Positions 17,586-25,739 of a DNA stretch of 64,000 bases are shown piece after piece (the first letter of the stretch is position 1; every line of letters starts with the position of its first letter). The position numbers and the translations under genes were made by a program. Location of the stretch: contig NZ_FWPT01000003.1 of NCBI RefSeq assembly GCF_900174585.1, positions 186,001 through 250,000 on the forward strand. Direction: 5' to 3'. The notes beneath the pieces are model-generated. The model had not been told where the DNA came from, did no database searches, and saw nothing but the letters and a program-made list of their open reading frames with translations. This DNA comes from Parendozoicomonas haliclonae. GTDB taxonomy: Bacteria; Pseudomonadota; Gammaproteobacteria; Pseudomonadales; Endozoicomonadaceae.

Positions 17586-18767
17586 ATGTCTCCACAGGCC
17601 GCTAATATTCAACCTCTAGCCCTGCAGACGCTATCCCATCAGCAGGCCAGTATTAATAATCTGGCCTGTGGTACGCACTTGCAACTGCAGAGTCAGATCC
17701 ATGGTCAGCCCTGGCAAATCAGCCTGAGTGCGTTTTCTCCCACCGGCCCACTCGACTTTGAGCTACAGCTCAGTGTTGACGGTTTGCCCGCTCGGGTGCA
17801 GGTCTCCCGAGATCTGTTTCGTGAAGTTGAGATTGGCAACACGCCTCTCCCCGATCTATTGGATCAACTGCCTGATGATCTGCGTCTCGGCTGCCTGAAT
17901 ATTGCTCTGGAGCGTTTACTGTCCGACTTACGGGCCGCGGTTCAGCGAGATATTCGCCTGCAACGGATTTCCCGCTGTGAACATATTGTTGAGGGTACGC
18001 CTTGTCTCAGCCTGCAGTTCCAGGGCAATGGACAGAGTTCCCAGGGGATACTGGTGGTAAACGATCAGCTTCACGGTCAACTGCAAGGTGCCATCAGTAC
18101 AGCAATGCCAAGAGTGGCCGATGATATTGCCATGCCTCTTGCGGTGGAAATTGGGCATACCGTGATCGCAGACCAGCGGCTCAGGCAGCTGGCCTCCGGC
18201 GATATCGTATTGATGGATCGCTGCTGGTACCGGGACAAAAAGAGTATTTTGCTCCGACTCTCGGCACATAGCGGTTATGTTGGCAGCCTGGAAGACAGCC
18301 GGGTCACCCTGAAGCAGCTGGTAAAAACGGGTCTGGAGAGTGGCATGAGTGACGACTTTGACGACTTCGATGATCTCGACGATGACCTCGATCTCGGCGA
18401 TGACTTCGACGACGATGACGATCTGGACTTCGATGAACCCACCGCAGCTGCCCCCGAACCTGCCGCACCGGCCATGGAAACACATCAGCAAGCACCTGAG
18501 GCCTCGGCTCCAGCACCTGCTGCCGCGCCACAGCAACAGGTTGACCACAAGGATGTTCAGGGTCTGCCAGTGAAGCTGGCCTTCGATGTGGGTCACCATG
18601 AGTTGACCGTTGGCGATATGGGTCATCTCGGGCCTGGCTACACCTTTGAGCTGAACCGGGATCTGACCAGCCCGGTCACTATGAAAGCCAACGGCAAACC
18701 TTTTGCGGTCTGCGAGCTGGTAAGTATCAACAATCAACTGGGCGCCCGTATCGTCAAGCTGTTGTAA
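17586..18767 (+). CDS. sctQ: T3SS cytoplasmic sorting-platform protein, YscQ family
   Basis: The 393-aa protein has an N-terminal SPOA-like half and a C-terminal SPOA/FliN domain (about 315-393: LPVKLAFDVGHHELTVGDM ... ELVSINNQLGARIVKLL). The two are joined by an Asp-rich linker (about 255-285, 19 Asp in 31 residues) and then an Ala/Pro/Gln linker. SctQ forms pods beneath the injectisome and recruits chaperone-effector complexes. An in-frame ATG with a ribosome site lies at 18345, so a separate C-terminal product is likely. Confidence 0.92.
   Translation: MSPQAANIQPLALQTLSHQQASINNLACGTHLQLQSQIHGQPWQISLSAFSPTGPLDFELQLSVDGLPARVQVSRDLFREVEIGNTPLPDLLDQLPDDLRLGCLNIALERLLSDLRAAVQRDIRLQRISRCEHIVEGTPCLSLQFQGNGQSSQGILVVNDQLHGQLQGAISTAMPRVADDIAMPLAVEIGHTVIADQRLRQLASGDIVLMDRCWYRDKKSILLRLSAHSGYVGSLEDSRVTLKQLVKTGLESGMSDDFDDFDDLDDDLDLGDDFDDDDDLDFDEPTAAAPEPAAPAMETHQQAPEASAPAPAAAPQQQVDHKDVQGLPVKLAFDVGHHELTVGDMGHLGPGYTFELNRDLTSPVTMKANGKPFAVCELVSINNQLGARIVKLL
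18345..18767 (+). CDS. Predicted internal translation product SctQ-C
   Basis: ATG 18345 is codon 254 of sctQ and in frame. GGAGAG at 18335-18340 stands 4 nt before it. The product would be 140 aa: the Asp-rich linker plus the C-terminal SPOA domain. Yersinia yscQ and several homologues make such a short C-terminal form from an internal start, and it dimerises and binds full-length SctQ. Only the site is visible here; expression is inferred. Confidence 0.5.
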   Translation: MSDDFDDFDDLDDDLDLGDDFDDDDDLDFDEPTAAAPEPAAPAMETHQQAPEASAPAPAAAPQQQVDHKDVQGLPVKLAFDVGHHELTVGDMGHLGPGYTFELNRDLTSPVTMKANGKPFAVCELVSINNQLGARIVKLL

Positions 18768-18842
18768 GACAGTTGTTGTAAAACGTTGCAGTCAGTCGGC
18801 CTGTCTTATTCAGGCCACGCCCCGGGACAGGATGACCCGGTT

Positions 18843-19493
18843 ATGGATTTTGAGATATCGACACCGTTTTACCTGATACTGCCGCTGGCCCTGATGTCCC
18901 TGGTGCCATTCGTAGCGATTCTGGGTACGTCCTTTCTGAAGCTGGTGGTGGTGTTTGGCATACTCAGAAATGCCACCGGCCTCCAACAGATCCCCCCCAA
19001 TATGGCTTTGAACGCACTGGCGATTATTCTGACCATTTATATTATGGCGCCTGTGGGGATTGAGTCTTTTAACCTGATTAAAGATGAAGAGATCAGCCTC
19101 AAAGACGACCAGTGGCGCTCGGTTTATGAAACCGGCATCCAGCCTTACCGCAAGTTCCTGCTGAAAGCGACAACTGACCGAGAACGTCGATTCTTCCAGA
19201 AGACGGCCAGTGCCCTCTGGCCTCCGGAATATAAAGAAGAGCTGGCCCAGGACAGCCTGCTGATTCTGGTGCCGGCTTTTGCGATCAGTGAGCTGACCAA
19301 GGCTTTTCAGGTCGGGTTCCTGCTTTATCTGCCGTTTATCATTATCGACTTGATTGTCTCGAATATTCTGCTGGCCATGGGGATGATGATGGTCTCGCCC
19401 ATGACTATCTCTTTGCCGTTTAAACTTTTGCTATTTGTCCTGCTCGATGGCTGGACCCGCCTGATTCACGGGCTGGTTCTTAGCTATCAGTAG
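18843..19493 (+). CDS. sctR: T3SS export apparatus protein, YscR family
   Basis: The 217-aa inner-membrane protein has the same length as YscR. It has several hydrophobic helices (YLILPLALMSLVPFVAIL, LIIDLIV-type region near the end) and the highly conserved TSFLKLVVVFGILRNATGLQQ and PPNMALNALAIILT motifs. With SctS and SctT it builds the helical export gate. ATG 18843 is chosen: it gives the family length and has AGGA 10 nt upstream. A TTG at 18786 would add 19 residues with no family match. Confidence 0.95.
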   Translation: MDFEISTPFYLILPLALMSLVPFVAILGTSFLKLVVVFGILRNATGLQQIPPNMALNALAIILTIYIMAPVGIESFNLIKDEEISLKDDQWRSVYETGIQPYRKFLLKATTDRERRFFQKTASALWPPEYKEELAQDSLLILVPAFAISELTKAFQVGFLLYLPFIIIDLIVSNILLAMGMMMVSPMTISLPFKLLLFVLLDGWTRLIHGLVLSYQ

Positions 19494-19506
19494 AGGAGCG
19501 TAACCG

Positions 19507-19770
19507 ATGGTTGAAGCTGAAGTTCTGACAATGACCGCCAAGGCGCTCATGCTTACGCTGGTGCTGTCTATGCCACCCATTGTCGCGGCGGCTGGCATAG
19601 GTCTGCTGATCAGCCTGGTTCAAGCTCTGACTCAAATCCAGGAGCAGACCCTGCCCTTCGCTTTCAAGCTGATTGCGGTGGTTATCAGTATCTTTGCCAC
19701 CGCGCGCTGGATGGGAATTGAGGTCTACAACTTTGCCCTGGCGATCATGAATTACATCCCTGAGATTTAG
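19507..19770 (+). CDS. sctS: T3SS export apparatus protein, YscS family
   Basis: The 87-aa protein has two hydrophobic hairpin helices (KALMLTLVLSMPPIVAAAGI and FAFKLIAVVISIFATARWMG) around the family motif LISLVQALTQIQEQTL. It forms part of the SctRST gate complex. A strong GAGGAG site precedes it, and it lies 13 nt after sctR. Confidence 0.94.
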   Translation: MVEAEVLTMTAKALMLTLVLSMPPIVAAAGIGLLISLVQALTQIQEQTLPFAFKLIAVVISIFATARWMGIEVYNFALAIMNYIPEI

Positions 19771-19779
19771 GGCTGCCGC

Positions 19780-20574
19780 ATGCCTCCTGAAATTGCCGAC
19801 GAGCTCAAACATGTGCTGTTTATCTACAGCATGACCATGGTTCGGATGGCGGCCGCGTTTAACTCCAGCACAATACTAAACAAGCAGGTGGTTGGCGGCG
19901 CCATGGTACGTAATGGCATTGTGGGCAGCCTGGCTATCTTCCTTTACCCGACCATCTCCGCACAACAGCCGCCGGAAGATCTAAGTGGATTTTTTATTTT
20001 CACGATCATCGTGAAAGAAGTCATGATCGGGATGTTTATCGGCTTTATTGCCAATATCCCGTTCTGGGCGATGGAAGCGACTGGCTTTATTATTGATAAC
20101 CAACGTGGTGCCTCCATGGCCAGCACCATGAATCCTATGTCAGGCTCGGAAACCTCGCCCACCGGCCTGATGTTCGCGCAGTCTTTTACCACGCTCTATC
20201 TGATCAGCGGCACCTTTCTACTGTTGCTAGGCACGATATTCCACAGCTATGAAACCTGGCCGCTGTTTGAGTTCTATCCCAAGCTCAACCAGTCTGCCGT
20301 GCTGTTCTTTATGGGACAGTTCGACATGATTGTCACGCTGGCGGTATGGATGGCGGCACCGATCATGATCTGTATGTTTGTGACCGAGTGGGGGATAGCC
20401 CTGATCAGCCGTTCAGCGCCACAGTTGAACGTATTTATTCTCGCCATGCCGATCAAGAGTGCCGTAGCCGTGGCCATTCTGGTGCTCTATATCACCACCT
20501 TGATGACACTGGGCAAAGGCAACGCTCTGAAAGTTCCTGAATTTATTCGCCAGCTTGGTCAATACTTTCTTTAA
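19780..20574 (+). CDS. sctT: T3SS export apparatus protein, YscT family
   Basis: The 264-aa polytopic membrane protein (YscT 261 aa) has the FIIDNQRGASMASTMNPMSG signature and about six predicted spans (e.g. GTFLLLLGTIFHSY, AVAVAILVLYITTLMTLG). It is one copy per export gate, on the SctR-SctS ring. It starts 9 nt after sctS with only a weak ribosome site (AGGG), which suggests translational coupling. Confidence 0.94.
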   Translation: MPPEIADELKHVLFIYSMTMVRMAAAFNSSTILNKQVVGGAMVRNGIVGSLAIFLYPTISAQQPPEDLSGFFIFTIIVKEVMIGMFIGFIANIPFWAMEATGFIIDNQRGASMASTMNPMSGSETSPTGLMFAQSFTTLYLISGTFLLLLGTIFHSYETWPLFEFYPKLNQSAVLFFMGQFDMIVTLAVWMAAPIMICMFVTEWGIALISRSAPQLNVFILAMPIKSAVAVAILVLYITTLMTLGKGNALKVPEFIRQLGQYFL

Positions 20575-20595
20575 GGAAGGGATTGAGAACACACC

Positions 20596-21645
20596 ATGAG
20601 CGGTGAAAAAACCGAAGAACCGACACCGAAAAAACTCCGGGACGCCCGCAAGAAAGGTCAGGTTGCCAAGAGTAAAGAAGTCTCCTCCACCTTTGGCATT
20701 ATTGCCGTTGTCGTTATTATCTGGGCATTGAGCGACTGGTATGTGCAAATGTTCCAGGAGCTGCTGCTCTACCCGGCAGAGTTTTACGAGATGGAGTTTC
20801 GGGTGGCACTCAAGTCTGTAGCTTTGGGATTATTATCCAAGGCCTTGCTGATGATCGCCCCTCTGGTTATTGCTTCCGCTTTTGCTGCGATTGTGGGCAA
20901 TGTTGTTCAGTTCGGCATGCTGTTAGCTTTTGAACCGATTAAACCTGACATCAAAAAAATAAACCCGATCCAGGGTGCCAAGAAAATTTTCTCGATCAAG
21001 AATGTGGTCGAACTGTTCAAATCCATTATTAAAATTTTGTTCTTGTCTCTGGTTGTTTACCTGGTGATTCGCGGCAGTCTTAATAATCTGATGAATATGC
21101 CCTGGTGCGGTGCGGAATGCATACTGCCAGTACTTGGCTCATTAATGAAAAAGCTGATGTTGTTTGCCATTGTCGCCTTTATGGTAATCTCGATTCTGGA
21201 CTTTATGTTTGAGAAATATCAGTTCACCAAAGAACAGAAGATGACCAAGGATGAGGTCAAGCGGGAACATAAGGAAATGGAAGGGAACCCAGAGATCAAA
21301 GGTAAGCGTAAACAGATTCACCAAGAGCTGATCAACTCGGAAGACAATGTTGCCCAATCCGATGTGGTGATCAAGAACCCAACTCATATTGCCGTAGGCA
21401 TGTACTACAGCAAGACCGATACTCCCCTCCCCATGGTCACCTGCCTGGGTAAACGCAACCAAGCCCAGTTTATTTTAAAAGTGGCCGAGCGGCACAAGAT
21501 CCCGGTAATGGAGAACGTTCCGCTGGCCCACGCCCTGTTTAGTCAGGGCGAAGTGGGTAACTACATTCCCAGCGAACTGATCAGCCCGGTGGCCGAAGTG
21601 TTCCGCTGGGTACAGCAGATGAAACAGGACGAGAATCCTGAATAA
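20596..21645 (+). CDS. sctU: T3SS autoprotease/specificity switch, YscU family
   Basis: The 349-aa protein has an N-terminal EEPTPKKLRDARKKGQVAKS motif, four transmembrane helices and a cytoplasmic domain with the self-cleavage site NPTH (Asn261-Pro262; Asn263 in YscU). Cleavage allows SctP to switch export from needle subunits to translocators. It is the last gene of the sctN-U run; sctV, sctC, sctJ and the needle gene are not in this window. Confidence 0.96.
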   Translation: MSGEKTEEPTPKKLRDARKKGQVAKSKEVSSTFGIIAVVVIIWALSDWYVQMFQELLLYPAEFYEMEFRVALKSVALGLLSKALLMIAPLVIASAFAAIVGNVVQFGMLLAFEPIKPDIKKINPIQGAKKIFSIKNVVELFKSIIKILFLSLVVYLVIRGSLNNLMNMPWCGAECILPVLGSLMKKLMLFAIVAFMVISILDFMFEKYQFTKEQKMTKDEVKREHKEMEGNPEIKGKRKQIHQELINSEDNVAQSDVVIKNPTHIAVGMYYSKTDTPLPMVTCLGKRNQAQFILKVAERHKIPVMENVPLAHALFSQGEVGNYIPSELISPVAEVFRWVQQMKQDENPE

Positions 21646-21660
21646 CGGACGACCTTAGAC

Positions 21661-22434
21661 TCAGATAATTTCCAGCAGATCCTCAACAATGGATTTGCTG
21701 TAGCGGGTAACCAGATAGGGAACCGTCTGCTCCTGATAGTCCTTCAGCTTCGGCGTAAGAAAGCGCCATTTCTTGTTAATCTGTACCAGAGAGCGACGCG
21801 TCTCATCATTAAGGTCCTCACGCTGAAGAATCGCCTGAAACTGCGTAGCAACCGCTTCAGCATGCACATCAATTGTGTCGCCTTCCTTATCAGGAAGAAT
21901 CCCGGTTCGGGCATTCCAGTGAGCCGCCAGACGTGCATAGCGGGAGCTGATCTTGCGCACAAGTACCGCGCTGCCAAGGATCTGGGTTTCCGAGTTATTA
22001 ATATTCTTGCTGGTCAGCACATTTCTTAACTCGCCCTGAAAAGCCATCAACGCGGCTTCCATATCATTGATGGCATAAATGGATGTATAGCCCTGATCGG
22101 CATACTCATTGGCCTGCACCAGCTTGATAAAGGTTTCCCCATTCATCAACACAGTTTCATGCCCATTAAGAAAAGATGAGTTTTCCAGGCGGATCAGAAG
22201 AGATTCGATTTCTCTGGCAATGTCGCCAATGGAGTCACCCACCTCTTTATCACCTTCCATCAGGGTAAACATATGGAAGGCAGTACTGGCCTCGTAAGCC
22301 TTTAGCTGAACGCTGTAAACATCTTCGACGGTAACGGCATCATTGCCACTGGCCTGACTTTCCGCCCGGCTGAACTGACTGAAACCCAAAGTAAACGAGA
22401 AAAGTATCCAAAACAGCTTTCTGAATAAGTGCAT
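21661..22434 (-). CDS. Exported helical protein of unknown function
   Basis: The 257-aa protein has a Sec signal peptide (LFRKLFWILFSFTLGFSQFSRA). The rest is predicted mostly helical, without membrane spans or cysteines. The C-terminal part (INKKWRFLTPKLKDYQEQTV) looks a little like stand-alone PilJ-N/sensor-like periplasmic modules, but the match is weak. It converges on sctU with a 15-nt gap and is divergent from the FixJ-type regulator. The link to secretion is positional only. Confidence 0.6.
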   Translation of the reverse strand: MHLFRKLFWILFSFTLGFSQFSRAESQASGNDAVTVEDVYSVQLKAYEASTAFHMFTLMEGDKEVGDSIGDIAREIESLLIRLENSSFLNGHETVLMNGETFIKLVQANEYADQGYTSIYAINDMEAALMAFQGELRNVLTSKNINNSETQILGSAVLVRKISSRYARLAAHWNARTGILPDKEGDTIDVHAEAVATQFQAILQREDLNDETRRSLVQINKKWRFLTPKLKDYQEQTVPYLVTRYSKSIVEDLLEII

Positions 22435-22944
22435 TGTTGTTATCCGTTATTTTTCTTATTCACTGATGACATCCTGTCATTTTTTTCCTAAGACCATCTT
22501 GCCACTACGCGAGGCGCTAAGCAAAACACCACCGGCAAATGACAAAAATTGCAGTAGGCAGACCTTTTTATTTCAACATTCCCGTATTTCTACGGATAAA
22601 AACCCAACCTCCTTCTCTCTATCCTTACCGACCAATTGATATAGCGCAAAGTTCACATCAATAAACTGATAAGCACGCTAGACAGACCTGCAAGACCGTA
22701 AAAACGGCGTTCCTCCCCCTTAAGAACGTTGATAGTTTCAGAGTCTGTTTTCATCCGGAAAATTGTCTGATTTGACTCGAACGTTCTTATGTTACGGGTC
22801 ATAACACATTCTTCTACCTGACTTGTCCGGATGACAGGTCTGTTTGCAGTTTGCCGATTTTGTGACCAGCGGCTATAAGAACTGACAACTAGGCGTCATA
22901 ACTTTTTCAGCGCTTATTTATTCTGTTAGCGTACCGGAGCCATC
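22435..22944. promoter_or_regulatory. 510-bp divergent control region rich in inverted repeats
   Basis: No coding frame is convincing. Visible structures are TGACA-TCC-TGTCA at 22467-22479 with a T-run after it; a perfect 10-bp inverted repeat TAAGAACGTT (22721-22730) / AACGTTCTTA (22780-22789); and an ACCTG-N14-CAGGT dyad at 22816-22839 containing GGATGACAG. The GATGACAG/CTGTCATC octamer is found again at 23720-23751, upstream of the next gene. A regulatory role is inferred. Confidence 0.45.
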
Positions 22945-23586
22945 ATGCAGCACCCTCAGGAACCCACTGTATTTATCATCGACGATGATGAGGCAGTTCG
23001 CGACTCATTAAAAATGCTCATGAATTCCGTGGGTCAGAAAGTGGAAGTGTTTCCTTCTCCGGCAGACTTCCTGGAAGCCTACGATGAGAACAGACCTGGC
23101 TGTATCGTTCTGGATATCCGCATGCCGGGCATGAGTGGTCTGGAACTGCAGAGCAAGCTGAACGATATGCACTGCATTCTGCCGATCATCTTCATTACTG
23201 GTCACGGTGATGTACCAATGGCGGTACAGGCTATCAAAGACGGCGCAATGAACTTTATCCAGAAGCCATTCCGCGATCAGGAGCTGCTGGATCTGATCAA
23301 CGATGCTCTGAAGCTGGACGCACAACAGCGTGCTGAACTTCTGGAACACAAAGAAATTCTGCGTCGTCTGTCTACCCTGACCGAGCGTGAGCGTGAAGTT
23401 CTGCACCACGTTGTTGAAGGCAAGGCCAACAAGGTTATCGCTGCCGACATCAACCTGAGCCAGCGTACCGTGGAAATCCACCGTTCTCGTGTGATGGAAA
23501 AGATGGGCACCAAGTCCCTGGCCCATCTGGTTCGTCAGGTTATGCAGGTCAAAGATCACCTGAAAGAAGATTTCCGCTTTAAGTAA
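22945..23586 (+). CDS. FixJ/TodT-type response regulator (receiver + LuxR HTH)
   Basis: The 213-aa protein has a receiver domain (1-125) with acidic triad Asp13-15, phosphoacceptor Asp57 in VLDIRMPGMSG, Thr85 and Lys107. After a helical linker comes a GerE/LuxR HTH (about 143-205; TEREREVLHHVVEGKANKVI, LSQRTVEIHRSRVMEKMG). Phosphorylation would favour dimerisation and DNA binding. No histidine kinase is adjacent, so the partner is elsewhere. Its position beside the T3SS genes makes it a candidate regulator of them. Confidence 0.92.
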   Translation: MQHPQEPTVFIIDDDEAVRDSLKMLMNSVGQKVEVFPSPADFLEAYDENRPGCIVLDIRMPGMSGLELQSKLNDMHCILPIIFITGHGDVPMAVQAIKDGAMNFIQKPFRDQELLDLINDALKLDAQQRAELLEHKEILRRLSTLTEREREVLHHVVEGKANKVIAADINLSQRTVEIHRSRVMEKMGTKSLAHLVRQVMQVKDHLKEDFRFK

Positions 23587-23594
23587 TCTTCCAC

Positions 23595-23621
23595 GACCGG
23601 TATCGAACCACGATACCGGTC
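23595..23621 (+). terminator. Strong hairpin after the FixJ-type gene (no U-tract)
   Basis: GACCGGTATCG, loop AACCA, CGATACCGGTC: a perfect 11-bp stem 9 nt past the stop codon. The following bases are GCCCATCC, not T-rich, so it is more likely a 3'-end protecting or processing structure than a classical terminator. Confidence 0.45.
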
Positions 23622-23719
23622 GCCCATCCGCTACAAAAACAAAAACAGATAGACAATTACCCCACACCTAATCTCAAGTTGGCGAAACAAGCCGGGTAAA
23701 AACAACTATGTCTGCCATC

Positions 23720-23751
23720 CTGTCATCCCCCTATGATGGTTAAGATGACAG
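23720..23751. promoter_or_regulatory. Inverted repeat CTGTCATC-N16-GATGACAG with nearby -10 element
   Basis: CTGTCATC at 23720-23727 faces GATGACAG at 23744-23751, a perfect 8-bp dyad. A TATAAT hexamer follows at 23786-23791, 25 nt before the receiver gene. The same octamer occurs upstream of the FixJ-type gene (22829-22837), which suggests one regulator for both. Confidence 0.45.
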
Positions 23752-23815
23752 CCTGGGTTAACCACCCCTGTAGTGTTGTCATTTGTATAATGGATGATCA
23801 GCATGAGGTAGAGAC

Positions 23816-24193
23816 ATGAGCTCGGATAACCAGTCCCTGGTTTTTTTAGTAGATACCGATTCCGGTGTTGCGCAAACCGTTCATGCCCTGTGCCAGAATC
23901 AAAACCTGACCCTGATTCACTTCCAATGCTGGGATGCTATGGAAAGTCACCTCAAGGCGACACATCCCTGCTTTCTGATCGTCTCAGACTCTTCTGATGC
24001 CTCCGACACCCATTCGCAGATTTCCCGCCTGACTCTTCAGCACACGACACTTCCTGTTATTGTTTTAGGTCAACAGCACAACCTGACAGCCGCCGTCGCT
24101 TCCATTCAGGCAGGTGCCATCGACTACATCGAGAAGCCGGCCTTCTCTGGTCGTCTGCAGGCGCATATATCCAACTTCCAGCTGGCCGGCTAA
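23816..24193 (+). CDS. Stand-alone degenerate receiver-domain protein
   Basis: The 125-aa protein is a receiver with no output domain. Asp13/Asp15 and Asp58 (in FLIVSDSSD) and Lys107 (YIEKPA) line up with the FixJ-type protein upstream. The conserved Thr/Ser of beta-4 is replaced by Gly85 (VIVLGQQ), and the xMPG loop after the Asp is lost. It may be a phosphate sink, a pseudo-receiver, or a competitor for the kinase of the neighbouring regulator, from which it could have arisen by duplication and loss of the HTH. Confidence 0.75.
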   Translation: MSSDNQSLVFLVDTDSGVAQTVHALCQNQNLTLIHFQCWDAMESHLKATHPCFLIVSDSSDASDTHSQISRLTLQHTTLPVIVLGQQHNLTAAVASIQAGAIDYIEKPAFSGRLQAHISNFQLAG

Positions 24194-24203
24194 GCACGTC
24201 AGC

Positions 24204-25670
24204 TCACGACACCTCTAATTGCTGTAGCTGCCCTTCAACAAAGCGCTTGAGATCCGCCAGCACCTGTCGCTTATGAGCATTCTCTTCCTGAGCGATCAGA
24301 ACATTGAGATGGTTAAGATAATCCGGTAACAGTCGGCTCTGTCCGCCACTCCCCTTTAATACCCGTTCGCGGCAAAAGATCTGCCAGTCGCCCCGCTCTT
24401 CATCAGTCAGACTTTCCGGCCAGTTACGTGCCCGATACCGGAACAACATCTCTTCCAGCCGCCCATCACGGAAAGGCAGTGACAGGCTGGCTAGTTGATC
24501 GACACGAGTGGTACGCACAGTATCAATCAGTCGTTTGTCATCATTAGAAAAGAAGCCTCCATAGAGCTGGCAGTCCGGATCACTGTCAAACGCTCGCTCC
24601 CCGCCAGAGAATACCGTCATCAGTTTTCGACGCAGATTGGCCAACAACTGCCCATCGCCGAAGATCATCCGGTAGTTCTGCTCACATAGTGACATATCGA
24701 CACCCAGGCGCTCCTGCTCTTCAGGGCTTTTAATCAAAGACTTCGGCAACAGGATTGGACAACGATTCAGACGCACAGTTTTAAGAGCCACACGCGTTAG
24801 CCCTTTTTCTTCAAGCTCCAGACGAGTGGTATAGAGCCGTTCCTTGATGTCCTCAGCACTGAGTCTAAGCAGCTCTTCCGGGCTTTCTGCCAGATCGTAA
24901 ACAATGACTTCGTTCTTATTGGTCGGATGCGCAGCCAGCGGAACGACTACAGCCAGACAGTGACGGCTGGCCGGAAACATTCCTGAGATGTGTAGTACCG
25001 CCTTGGGTTGTGAACTGATGGTATCCAGCAGCTCGCCCGCTTTATTTTTCAGGCGATGATCCAGTGCATATTGGAACAGCTTTGGCTGCTTCTCTCTTAA
25101 CAGCCGGGCCAAAGCAATCGTGGCTCGTACATCGGAAACCGCATCGTGAGCCTGGGCATGGGTAATACCGTTGGCCGCCGTCAGCTCCTCCAGCCGAAAG
25201 CTGTTGGTGCCATCTTCCCTTTTCGGCCAGTTGATACCATCAGGTCGTAGGGCCGCACACAGGCGCACCACATCAATCAAATCCCAGCGGCTGCAGCCGT
25301 TTTGCCACTCACGGGCATAGGGATCATTAAAATTTCGGTACAGACTGTAGCGGGTGACTTCATCATCAAAGCGAATACTGTTGTAACCCAGCACACAGGT
25401 ATTGGGACGGGAAAACTGCTCATTGATCTGGCGTATAAACTCAGCTTCACAGATACCTTTACTATTCACGTCATCAGGCGTCAGACCGGTTACCAGACAG
25501 GCTTCAGGATGAGGCAGCTGCCCAGCAGGAAGACGACAGAAGAGATTGAGCGGTTCGTCTATCTCTTCAAAGTTGGCATTGGTACGAATGCCGGCAAACT
25601 GAGCAGGCCAGTCCCGGGCCGGATCCGTACCCCAGGTTTCATAGTCATAAAAGTAAAAGCTTTGCGCCAC
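24204..25670 (-). CDS. sbcB: Exodeoxyribonuclease I
   Basis: The 488-aa 3'-5' ssDNA exonuclease acts in mismatch repair and recombination. It has a DEDD exonuclease domain with FYDYETWGTDP (Asp9, Glu11), LGYNSIRFDDEVTRYSLYRN and HAQAHDAVSDVRATIALARL, followed by SH3-like and helical regions typical of ExoI (E. coli 475 aa). It ends 10 nt from the convergent receiver gene. Element A begins 69 nt upstream of its start. Confidence 0.95.
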   Translation of the reverse strand: MAQSFYFYDYETWGTDPARDWPAQFAGIRTNANFEEIDEPLNLFCRLPAGQLPHPEACLVTGLTPDDVNSKGICEAEFIRQINEQFSRPNTCVLGYNSIRFDDEVTRYSLYRNFNDPYAREWQNGCSRWDLIDVVRLCAALRPDGINWPKREDGTNSFRLEELTAANGITHAQAHDAVSDVRATIALARLLREKQPKLFQYALDHRLKNKAGELLDTISSQPKAVLHISGMFPASRHCLAVVVPLAAHPTNKNEVIVYDLAESPEELLRLSAEDIKERLYTTRLELEEKGLTRVALKTVRLNRCPILLPKSLIKSPEEQERLGVDMSLCEQNYRMIFGDGQLLANLRRKLMTVFSGGERAFDSDPDCQLYGGFFSNDDKRLIDTVRTTRVDQLASLSLPFRDGRLEEMLFRYRARNWPESLTDEERGDWQIFCRERVLKGSGGQSRLLPDYLNHLNVLIAQEENAHKRQVLADLKRFVEGQLQQLEVS

Positions 25671-25739
25671 AGGACAGCCCCCGATGATGGATTAAGCTAG
25701 CTTACCACCATCTTTGAAGAGCTATCAGAGCTGAGATAC

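Noticed and set aside
18786-18842. Upstream TTG start for sctR adding 19 residues
   Set aside because: The added residues do not match the YscR family; ATG 18843 gives exactly the family length and has an AGGA site.
22461-22490. TGACA-TCC-TGTCA plus T-run as a terminator for the plus strand
   Set aside because: No plus-strand gene ends just before it (sctU stops 800 bp earlier behind a convergent gene) and a 5-bp stem is weak; it is listed as a possible operator instead.
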